A DNA stretch of 32,765 bases from Bacilli bacterium (lineage in GTDB: Bacteria; Bacillota_I; Bacilli_A; ML615J-28; CAG-313): assembly GCA_017409905.1 (NCBI GenBank), contig JAFQRV010000019.1:1-32765 (forward strand), given 5' to 3'. Below are positions 25,682 to 32,515 of the stretch, piece by piece (the first letter of the stretch is position 1; every line of letters begins with the position of its first letter). The notes under the pieces are model-generated. The model was not told the origin of the DNA. It ran no database searches and worked only from the letters and a program-made list of their open reading frames with translations. Position numbers and translations under genes: made by a program.

Positions 25682-28019
25682 TTTTGATAACACCTCTTAT
25701 CCCATCCAAGGTAACAATATCATTATCTTTGATAATCTTTGTAGCATCACTTACTCCGACCACCGCAGGAATTCCCATCTCACGAGCAACAACAAAACTA
25801 TGAGAAAGCATACTTCCATGTTCTACAATTAATCCAGAGGTCAAAGGAAATAAACTTATCCATCCTGGATCGGTTCTTTTAGTTACAATTATATTACCTT
25901 TTTCTAGATGATCTTGATTACTATTCATAATAGTTGCAGTTGCCGTAACAACCCCAGCACCACTAGGAATACCTGTTAAACCAGATGTATTACTTTTTAA
26001 AACTTCTAACACTTTACCATTTTTATAAAATACATATCGGTCATGATAAAATTTATTTATATTTTCTTTTTCTTCTAGTTTTCGATTTTGAATAAGTTCT
26101 TTTAAATTAGCTGTTGGGCTAAAAACTTCTTCTTTTGTTAAATAAAATATATCTTTCACCTCATCAATTAAACCTTCATTTTTAAAATTTCTTCCGAAAC
26201 AAAGAAAAATATTACGTACAACTGAGTAAATATAAGTTCTTTTAAGTCTTAATCTTTCCCTATTCTTGATATATTTTCTAGCTAACTTAGAAATTAATCT
26301 TAATTTTCTAGGAATTCTAATATCTTTAGTTTGGGCTTGAATTTCAATATTTTTATTAGAAACTATATTTTTAAGATATTCATATATTAATTTACTATCT
26401 TCAATCATAGTAGTAGTTTCAAGTTTTAGTTCATCTGTAACTCTAGAACCAAACTTTAAAATATAATCATTAATATCTTTAGACAATCTATTATCATTTT
26501 TATATTTTTCATATAATTCATCAATAGTAAAATTTAAAAAATCATTAAATAAGTTTTTATCACTTTGGATTTTTAAAGCTATTTTCTCAAGATTTGTAGA
26601 ACTACCACAACTTTCTACATCACCATGATTGCTTACACATTTAGTTAATAAATCATCTTTATTAGATATGTTTTTCAATTTCATAACCTTGTCTTTTAAA
26701 ATTCCATAAAAAATCATAACTGCACAGTCATTTATAATTGGAACAGCAAAATCTTTAGTTATGTCATTTTCAATTTTTTCAAATAATTTTTTTAATTCTT
26801 CATTATTTAAATTAATTTCTTTACCATAATATGGCATTACTACTTTATCAAACTTTTCAATAAACCGATTAGATAATTTTTCTATTTTGCTAACTTTTAC
26901 TACAAATTGGAATGCTAATCTAATCATATCAAATAAATTTAATTTAATACGTTTAAAATTATCACTTGAACTATTAACTCCCATCATAGTTTCCATATAC
27001 TTTGTAGATTTTTTAAAAGGAAAGATCGTATTTACAAAATACCAACTATTCATATTATAATAAACACGTCCATTATAATAATAAATCATTTCACTTAAAT
27101 ACTCTTGTAAAGAATCTATAATCTTCTCTCTTACTTTACCAGCTTTTAATGTACATGTATATACATCACGATATACATCCTTGGCAAAAGTATAAGTCAA
27201 ATAAGATGTTTGACCATAATATGATTCAATAATATTAGAATTATCGATAAAAAGAATTCGATCATGTGGATTAATATCTTTATATACAGTGATGTCTCTA
27301 GTTTGCAAAAAGTATACTTTATTGCCTTTAATAGCAAACTCTATATCTTGAAAACGGTCAGTTTTATTAATGATTTCATATGTAAAATCTTTCAATTTTT
27401 TTATATGTTTATTATTTAAAATATTTAACCCTGTAAGTTTAATATTATCTCCATTAAGAATATAAGTACTGCCATCACTAGTTCCATTAACTAAATCTTC
27501 CCCCAATCCCTCAACTACACTTATTGTAATTTCATCAGGATTATTTGTAATAGGATTTATTGTATTAATTACTCCAGCAAAATCTGCATCAACCATTTCT
27601 TGAACAACAACAGCCATTTGAATGTTATCAATACTAATATGATTTGCCTTTCTATAGTCAATCGCTCTTTTTGAAAATGCACTATTATATACATCAAATA
27701 TTTTACTTAAAACATCCTTTTTAGTAACATTTAAGTATGAATCATGAATGCCAGCAAAACTATTTAGATTTGAGTCTTCATCAATTGCAGACGATCTTAC
27801 CGCATATAATTTATCATTAGATAAAAATTCATTTATTTCGATTGTTAATTCATTAATCAAATTTTTATCATTTTTATACAAATCAAAAAAATTACTTTTT
27901 ACGCATTTAAATGGTGGAATCAATAACTTTGAATTCTTTTTAAAATAAATCAAATTATAACCTTTACCACCTACAAGATTTATATTTAAATCGTTATCTG
28001 TTAAAAACATATTATTCAC
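25659..28019 (-). CDS. Rph/PEP-synthase-like ATP dikinase (phosphotransferase)
   Basis: A 786-residue member of the pyruvate phosphate dikinase superfamily. The N-terminal ATP-grasp half is intact: GGKGYNL (17-23), YAVRSSAIDED (about 73-83) with SFAGIHDSYLNV, VVQEMVDADFAGVI, EGLGEDLVNG, and DIEFAIKGNKVYFLQTRDIT. The C-terminal swivelling domain has the phospho-accepting His740 in GSMLSHSFVVAREMGIPAVVG. The PEP/pyruvate TIM-barrel domain is absent; a helical middle region of about 400 residues takes its place, as in rifampin phosphotransferase. So it probably phosphorylates a small molecule, yielding AMP and phosphate. The start is GTG at 28019, sharing a base with the upstream TAG, or ATG at 28010. 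Third-to-last in the operon. Confidence 0.85.
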   Translation of the reverse strand: MNNMFLTDNDLNINLVGGKGYNLIYFKKNSKLLIPPFKCVKSNFFDLYKNDKNLINELTIEINEFLSNDKLYAVRSSAIDEDSNLNSFAGIHDSYLNVTKKDVLSKIFDVYNSAFSKRAIDYRKANHISIDNIQMAVVVQEMVDADFAGVINTINPITNNPDEITISVVEGLGEDLVNGTSDGSTYILNGDNIKLTGLNILNNKHIKKLKDFTYEIINKTDRFQDIEFAIKGNKVYFLQTRDITVYKDINPHDRILFIDNSNIIESYYGQTSYLTYTFAKDVYRDVYTCTLKAGKVREKIIDSLQEYLSEMIYYYNGRVYYNMNSWYFVNTIFPFKKSTKYMETMMGVNSSSDNFKRIKLNLFDMIRLAFQFVVKVSKIEKLSNRFIEKFDKVVMPYYGKEINLNNEELKKLFEKIENDITKDFAVPIINDCAVMIFYGILKDKVMKLKNISNKDDLLTKCVSNHGDVESCGSSTNLEKIALKIQSDKNLFNDFLNFTIDELYEKYKNDNRLSKDINDYILKFGSRVTDELKLETTTMIEDSKLIYEYLKNIVSNKNIEIQAQTKDIRIPRKLRLISKLARKYIKNRERLRLKRTYIYSVVRNIFLCFGRNFKNEGLIDEVKDIFYLTKEEVFSPTANLKELIQNRKLEEKENINKFYHDRYVFYKNGKVLEVLKSNTSGLTGIPSGAGVVTATATIMNSNQDHLEKGNIIVTKRTDPGWISLFPLTSGLIVEHGSMLSHSFVVAREMGIPAVVGVSDATKIIKDNDIVTLDGIRGVIKIENRELL

Positions 28020-28489
28020 TACTTTCTAATAATTATAACTACATCTATTACTAAACTAATTAAGGCTAAAATTAAACTATAAATTGTTATTCCAAAATAA
28101 TAATAACTAACTCCAAGACAAAGCATAGGTACATATAATATTTTTATATAATCTAATATCTTATACGGAATCAAACTAATAAAAAAACTAATTAAGATTA
28201 TTATTAACCAGTAGGCACCAGCAAGGTTAACTAAAATAATATTTATTAAACTAAAAAAAATAATTAATAACTTTAGTATTTTTTTATCAAATACTATTTT
28301 TTTGTTTTTTAGATCTTTTTCGAAATCAGCATAATCATCAATTAGTCTAATTAATAATCCACTTAAAACACATATTAGTAAATAGTAACTAAAAAAAGAT
28401 ACGTTTTGTTTCGAAAAGAAAAATAAAAGTATATATATGAAAAGTCCTAAAAGGCAAGGAAATAAATACTTTCTTAAAAATAATTTCAA
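28019..28489 (-). CDS. Half-size UbiA-like membrane protein
   Basis: A 156-residue protein with about five membrane helices. After the second helix it has RLIDDYADFEKDLKNKK, with Asp52-xx-Asp55-xxx-Asp59, the pattern of the first aspartate-rich motif of UbiA prenyltransferases (NDxxDxxxD). Normal UbiA proteins are about 290 residues with nine helices and a second DxxxD motif; neither the second half nor the second motif is present here. It could be a reduced prenyltransferase, half of a dimeric one, or an unrelated membrane protein. The start is TTG, two bases after the amidotransferase stop. It lies inside the operon, ahead of the dikinase. Confidence 0.6.
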   Translation of the reverse strand: MKLFLRKYLFPCLLGLFIYILLFFFSKQNVSFFSYYLLICVLSGLLIRLIDDYADFEKDLKNKKIVFDKKILKLLIIFFSLINIILVNLAGAYWLIIILISFFISLIPYKILDYIKILYVPMLCLGVSYYYFGITIYSLILALISLVIDVVIIIRK

Positions 28490-28490
28490 A

Positions 28491-29564
28491 CTACCACCAT
28501 CTTTTTGAATATAATTTTGCTTTAAGCATTAATTTATTGTAATTAACGTCACAATATTTACAAAACAATTTAAGTTCGTTAATTGCTCTTTTTTTATCTA
28601 TATTTTTGTTTAATTCGTTTATTTGATTTTCAGCATCATCTTTTGTAAGATGACCTTCTCTAATCATTACACTATATTCGGGAAGTTCATGATTTCTTCT
28701 AGCAATCATTGATTTTAAATACCATGCACCATAGTGAATTAAACAATCAAAATGTTCAGATTCATTTTTATATTTCCAAACTGTATTGTTTTGTAAAAAT
28801 TCAACAATATCATTTTTATTATACTTATGGTATAAGAAATATGAAACAAACTCTCTATATCCCTTTTCATAAGCATCTTTTAATAATTTTTCTTCAATTT
28901 CCTTTTTTAACTTTTTATCTACTAATAATTCTATTTTATTTAATACAGTTTGATATAAACTATTTAGATCTACATTTTCTTCTAAACCAGCAAAAATAAA
29001 TGGCTTAAACACATCATCTACATTTTCTGCAAAATTTCTAAACATTTGATATGTGCTTCTACCGTGAATTGTAACTTTAGCGTTAACTTTAGATGCATAA
29101 TTAATCATAACGGCATATCCTAAAAAACTACACGCTATACATGGAGATAAATATTTTGAAACAATTACCTTATATATTTTTTTTAATAAGGCTGTATCAC
29201 ATTCAACATATTCATGTTTTACGCCTAAATCATTCACTATTTCATTTATTCTTTCTTTTGCCTCATCTGATAAAAAACCATTATCCAGTGTAAAAGCATA
29301 TACCTTTAGTTTGTATTCTTTTACTAATTTATATAAAACATAAGTTGAATCTTTTCCACCACTAAATCCAACAGCAGCGTCATATTCATATCCTTCATTA
29401 TTTGTTATTTTCTTTAAAAATAAAGCTTCTAATTTTTCATAATCATGCAGTTGTTCATAATAACTGTCATATGTATTACAAAAATTACATTTATCATTTT
29501 TATCTATATTTACTTTTTTCACTGTATAATCATTTAAACAAAACTTACAACTTTTATTTTTCAT
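28491..29564 (-). CDS. PP-loop amidotransferase-like protein (WbpG/PseA family)
   Basis: A 357-residue ATP-pyrophosphatase of the N-acetyl sugar amidotransferase type. Four cysteines (6, 9, 26, 29) form a CxxC...CxxC zinc-ribbon-like module. The PP-loop is FSGGKDS at 67-73. A further SPCIAC motif lies mid-protein, as in WbpG, and another CxxC (FCKYC) lies near the C-terminus. Known relatives adenylate a sugar carbonyl or amide oxygen and add ammonia; they usually work with HisH/HisF-like partners, which are not here. I chose the ATG at 29564, with GGAG seven bases upstream and an 11-base overlap with the HAD-GNAT gene, over an upstream start with no site. Second gene of the operon. Confidence 0.82.
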   Translation of the reverse strand: MKNKSCKFCLNDYTVKKVNIDKNDKCNFCNTYDSYYEQLHDYEKLEALFLKKITNNEGYEYDAAVGFSGGKDSTYVLYKLVKEYKLKVYAFTLDNGFLSDEAKERINEIVNDLGVKHEYVECDTALLKKIYKVIVSKYLSPCIACSFLGYAVMINYASKVNAKVTIHGRSTYQMFRNFAENVDDVFKPFIFAGLEENVDLNSLYQTVLNKIELLVDKKLKKEIEEKLLKDAYEKGYREFVSYFLYHKYNKNDIVEFLQNNTVWKYKNESEHFDCLIHYGAWYLKSMIARRNHELPEYSVMIREGHLTKDDAENQINELNKNIDKKRAINELKLFCKYCDVNYNKLMLKAKLYSKRWW

Positions 29565-31017
29565 TGTTATACTCCAGCAATACAAAATGTTTCTTATTAA
29601 GTTCATAACCTTGATACATTAATTGTAATGTATTAGTTCTATCATTCATAAAGTGATGTAAGACTTTATCATAACCTTTTTCAATTACTAAGCTATAAAA
29701 ATAATCAATCATTTTGAATAAACACTTATGAAATTGATGGTCTTTTTTAATACCAACAGTTTTTGAAACATAAAATCTCTTTTCGATATCTTCATAAGTA
29801 AAATGGAATGCTACTAATTCTTCCTTGTAATAAACTAACAATAAATCTGGACTACATAATCTAATGTTATCCAAATATAATTCAATAAAATCAGCTTTAC
29901 TAATTTCTTCATAAAAATCAGCTTTACTAAACGCATTGATTGCAACATCATATAATTGTTCTACATAATCGTAACATTTATCCCCTTCTATTAAAATAAA
30001 GCGATAATCATCTGATACTTTAATTTTTTTAGAGCGTGTATATAATCTTTCATTAACATTTGCTAAAGTCGAACTGTAATTTTGTTTAATTATAAATCCA
30101 TTATTAATAAACATTTCATACGCTACTTTATCGTTATAAGCATCAGGGTATAAATGCCAATCAAAATTGTTAGTTGAAAAACGATATTTGTAATATGTAT
30201 TCCCATCAATAGGGCCAATTATAGTAGAGCCTTTTGTTTTATTTTTTAATTTATCAATTACCACTTGTAAATCACTGTAATTATATATATTTAAAAAACC
30301 AAAGTAATATTTATGATCTTTTTTATTTATTAAAGTTAGGTTTGTATCATTACAAGAAATAACTTCGTACTTATCTTTTTCCAAAATTCTTTCTTTTTTA
30401 TTTATGACTTTTAAAACATCACTCAAGTCATTTAAAGAATTAATATGATAATCATAAACATCACACTTTTTATAACCATATTTTGCAAAAACAAAATAAA
30501 TACAAGTATGATCTTCTATATGATTATAATCTTCTACATCATCACCAATAAAGATTGTTTTATCAGTAAAACCATTAGATATCTTCTTTAAGTGCTCACT
30601 TTTTTCTCCTAGTTCAATTGTATAAAAATCTTTAATATATTCTTTAGTATTTGAAATATTTAAAAAAGTTTCTACGTATTCTTTTAAACAATTACTTATT
30701 ATATATACATCATATTGATTACTTAAATTTTTCAATACTTCATAAACGCCTGAAAAACAAGTACCATCTGGGTTATTAATAATATATTCAATGGAAAAAT
30801 TTAAAGCATCTCTAATTATTTGACTTTGATCGATAATATCAGGAAACAAATCTTTTAATAATAAATCAACTTTTACACCCATATAATTTAAAACATCTTC
30901 GTAACCATTTATTGGTGTTTTATTATATTTTTCACATAATTTTTTATACGCATATATATATGATTTTCTTGTTTGCCACAATGTGCCATCAAGATCAAAA
31001 ACTATATTTTTTATCAT
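29554..31017 (-). CDS. HAD phosphatase fused to GNAT-like acyltransferase
   Basis: A 487-residue two-domain protein. Residues 1-210 are a HAD-superfamily hydrolase of the phosphoglycolate phosphatase type: nucleophile FDLDGT at 7-12, motif II IISN at 106-109, motif IV FIGDD at 156-160. Residues about 225-487 look like tandem GNAT-type folds (GPIDGNTYYKYRF, VAYEMFINNGFI, then LLLVYYKEELVAF...TVGIKKDHQFHKCL near the end). HAD plus GNAT is also the layout of FkbH-type proteins that make glyceryl-ACP, but the HAD motifs here are not the FkbH DLDNTLWGG pattern. First gene of the operon, with an AGGAGA site. It may dephosphorylate and acylate one intermediate. Confidence 0.8.
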   Translation of the reverse strand: MIKNIVFDLDGTLWQTRKSYIYAYKKLCEKYNKTPINGYEDVLNYMGVKVDLLLKDLFPDIIDQSQIIRDALNFSIEYIINNPDGTCFSGVYEVLKNLSNQYDVYIISNCLKEYVETFLNISNTKEYIKDFYTIELGEKSEHLKKISNGFTDKTIFIGDDVEDYNHIEDHTCIYFVFAKYGYKKCDVYDYHINSLNDLSDVLKVINKKERILEKDKYEVISCNDTNLTLINKKDHKYYFGFLNIYNYSDLQVVIDKLKNKTKGSTIIGPIDGNTYYKYRFSTNNFDWHLYPDAYNDKVAYEMFINNGFIIKQNYSSTLANVNERLYTRSKKIKVSDDYRFILIEGDKCYDYVEQLYDVAINAFSKADFYEEISKADFIELYLDNIRLCSPDLLLVYYKEELVAFHFTYEDIEKRFYVSKTVGIKKDHQFHKCLFKMIDYFYSLVIEKGYDKVLHHFMNDRTNTLQLMYQGYELNKKHFVLLEYNNEK

Positions 31018-31049
31018 ATTAAAATTCTCCTGTTATTGCTATTAATTAT

Positions 31050-31079
31050 ATTATACACTATCTATAAAATAAAAGTAAA
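31050..31079 (-). promoter_or_regulatory. Proximal promoter of the biosynthetic operon
   Basis: Minus strand TTTACT (31074-31079), 18-base spacer, TATAAT (31050-31055), about 33 bases before the HAD-GNAT ATG. Confidence 0.55.
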
Positions 31080-31107
31080 GAAATAATTATTATTTATAAA
31101 TATATTA

Positions 31108-31138
31108 ATTATAAAAGATTCGTTATAACAAATGTCAA
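31108..31138 (-). promoter_or_regulatory. Possible distal promoter of the biosynthetic operon
   Basis: Minus strand perfect TTGACA (31133-31138) and perfect TATAAT (31108-31113), but with a 19-base spacer, which is longer than the ideal 17. It lies 50 bases past the end of the rpsR terminator. Confidence 0.4.
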
Positions 31139-31187
31139 GTATTTATTTAATAATAGTTAAACTATAGTGTACAATCAAATAAAAGTT

Positions 31188-31219
31188 AAAAAAAGAGCTT
31201 GATAAATTAATATCAAGCT
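31188..31219 (-). terminator. Terminator of the rpsF-ssb-rpsR operon
   Basis: AGCTTGATA (31196-31204) pairs with TATCAAGCT (31211-31219). On the minus strand it is followed by CTTTTTTTAAC. T-runs also flank it on the plus strand. It lies about 115 bases past the rpsR stop. Confidence 0.85.
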
Positions 31220-31264
31220 TTTGTTTTTTTATAATGCTATTATTAGATTTGTTATTAATAGTTT

Positions 31265-31319
31265 CCATCCAAACAGCCGAAAAATTTTTGTATGATTTTG
31301 TCGAATTATGTTTGTATGG
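31265..31319 (-). other. Long-range stem in the rpsR 3' untranslated region
   Basis: CCATCCAAAC (31265-31274) can pair with GTTTGTATGG (31310-31319) with one mismatch, enclosing 35 bases that contain AAAAATTTTT. It lies between the rpsR stop and its terminator, in a stretch with no credible gene. It might be a small structured RNA element or chance pairing. Confidence 0.3.
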
Positions 31320-31334
31320 TTTCAAATATTTTTA

Positions 31335-31556
31335 TTATTCTTTAACAAATGGTAATAAAGCCATATGTCTTGCACGTTTAATTGCAACAGCTAATTCTCT
31401 TTGGTAAATAGCTTTTGTACCAGTTACTCTACGTGGTAAGATTTTTCCACGATCACTAATATAATGTCTTAGTAGATCAGCATCTTTCCAGTCAATCTTT
31501 TCGATTTTATTTTCAGTAAAATAACAAGTTTTTTTACGTCTTTTAAAAACAGCCAT
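31335..31556 (-). CDS. rpsR: Ribosomal protein bS18
   Basis: A 73-residue 30S subunit protein that forms a heterodimer with bS6 on the central domain of 16S rRNA. Recognised from [17 protein letters not shown], the [18 protein letters not shown] core and [18 protein letters not shown] near the end. Third gene of the rpsF-ssb-rpsR operon, 12 bases after ssb, with an AGGAGG site overlapping the end of ssb. Confidence 0.98.
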   Translation of the reverse strand: MAVFKRRKKTCYFTENKIEKIDWKDADLLRHYISDRGKILPRRVTGTKAIYQRELAVAIKRARHMALLPFVKE

Positions 31557-31568
31557 GTTTATTTCCTC

Positions 31569-32054
31569 CTAAAATGGTAAATCATCATCAGTTATATCAA
31601 ACTGAGCTTGAATATCTTCAAAAGGATTTTTTTGTGGCTCACGTTGTGGTTGATAAGCAGGTCTAGTTTGTCTAGGCATATCATATGGTGAATAATCATC
31701 ATAAGCACCATAATTATTATTACTTTGAGATGATCCTTTAGGTTCTAAGAATTGAATGTTTTCACAAACAACTTCAGTAACATATCTTTTAGAACCATCT
31801 TGTGCAGTATAGCTTCTAGTTTGAATACGACCATCAACACCAACTAAACCACCCTTTTTAATAAAGCGATTCAAGTTTTCTGCTTGTTTATTAAAACAAA
31901 TGCAGTTAATAAAGTCAGCTTCCCTTTCACCACTTTGACTTGATGTAAATGTTCTATTTACAGCAATAGTAAATGAAACTACAGGAACGCCACTATTTGT
32001 GTTTCTTAATTCTGGGTCTCTTGTTAGTCTTCCGACTAATACTACTCTATTCAT
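31569..32054 (-). CDS. ssb: Single-stranded DNA-binding protein
   Basis: Binds and protects single-stranded DNA at replication forks and recruits partners through its C-terminal tip. The 161-residue protein has the OB-fold (about 1-105; MNRVVLVGRLTRDPELR, FTIAVNRTF, ADFINCICFNKQAEN, GLVGVDGRIQTRSY), a flexible Asn/Pro/Gln-rich linker, and the conserved acidic tip DDDLPF. It stops with TAG and lies between rpsF and rpsR, the usual Bacillota order. Confidence 0.98.
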   Translation of the reverse strand: MNRVVLVGRLTRDPELRNTNSGVPVVSFTIAVNRTFTSSQSGEREADFINCICFNKQAENLNRFIKKGGLVGVDGRIQTRSYTAQDGSKRYVTEVVCENIQFLEPKGSSQSNNNYGAYDDYSPYDMPRQTRPAYQPQREPQKNPFEDIQAQFDITDDDLPF

Positions 32055-32065
32055 TAGATCTCCTC

Positions 32066-32347
32066 TTATTCAGCCACTACGATATGACGAATAACATTTT
32101 CTTTAATGTTAGCTAAACGATTGAATTCATTTAGAGCTTCAGTAGTAGCAGTAACATTTAGTACAACATAGTACCCTTTTCTACATTTAGCAATTTCATA
32201 AGCTAAATCACGGATACCCCATTCATCCACTTTGTCAACTGTAGAAGCGTTAGCTGTGAATGAAGCATTGATTTCTTCGATTAATGCTTTTCTAGCTTCT
32301 TCTTCAACTTCAGGACGAATAATGTACATAACTTCATATTTCTTCAT
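32066..32347 (-). CDS. rpsF: Ribosomal protein bS6
   Basis: A 93-residue 30S subunit protein, partner of bS18. Recognised from MKKYEVMYIIRPEVEEEA, the VDEWGIRDLAYEI core and the GYYVVLNVTA strand, ending at VVAE without a glutamate tail. First gene of its operon, with a near-perfect AAGGAGGTG site seven bases before the ATG. Confidence 0.98.
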   Translation of the reverse strand: MKKYEVMYIIRPEVEEEARKALIEEINASFTANASTVDKVDEWGIRDLAYEIAKCRKGYYVVLNVTATTEALNEFNRLANIKENVIRHIVVAE

Positions 32348-32418
32348 TTAGTACACCTCCTTATGGTCATTAGGCTTTATTAAAAATAAAGCAAGGATGG
32401 AACATAATATTCCATACT
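32348..32418 (-). promoter_or_regulatory. Structured rpsF leader
   Basis: A leader of about 70 bases with two hairpins: ATGGAA/TTCCAT (32397-32402, 32410-32415; loop CATAATA on the plus strand) and GCTTTATT/AATAAAGC (32374-32381, 32385-32392). Many bacteria control this operon through an S6:S18-binding leader element with a CCG motif; I see no CCG here, so assignment to that element is not supported, but the leader is clearly structured. Confidence 0.5.
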
Positions 32419-32423
32419 GCATT

Positions 32424-32452
32424 ATTATATCACAATAGCCTTATTTTGTAAA
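32424..32452 (-). promoter_or_regulatory. rpsF-ssb-rpsR promoter
   Basis: Minus strand TTTACA (32447-32452), 17-base spacer, TATAAT (32424-32429) with a TGA extended -10. Strong and well spaced, as expected for a ribosomal protein operon. Confidence 0.8.
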
Positions 32453-32479
32453 GTAATTAGACTTTTAATTATCTAATAT

Positions 32480-32511
32480 TATAAAGAAAAAGGGTGTTTT
32501 AAACACCCTTT
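32480..32511 (-). terminator. Terminator after the right-edge surface protein gene
   Basis: AAAGGGTGTTT (32489-32499) pairs with AAACACCCTTT (32501-32511). On the minus strand it is followed by TTCTTTATAAT. It starts about 5 bases after the stop codon at 32516. Confidence 0.88.
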
Positions 32512-32515
32512 ATTT

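Noticed and set aside
29554..31017. FkbH-type glyceryl-ACP synthase
   Set aside because: The HAD motifs (FDLDGT, FIGDD) are of the phosphatase type and no acyl carrier gene is nearby.
31143..31325. 60-codon minus-strand ORF between rpsR and the HAD-GNAT gene
   Set aside because: It spans the rpsR terminator, has low-complexity composition and no ribosome binding site.
364..32347. Genetic code 4 (TGA read as Trp)
   Set aside because: All genes are complete with the standard code and use TGG for Trp; no gene needs TGA read-through. Only the lack of TGA stops is notable.
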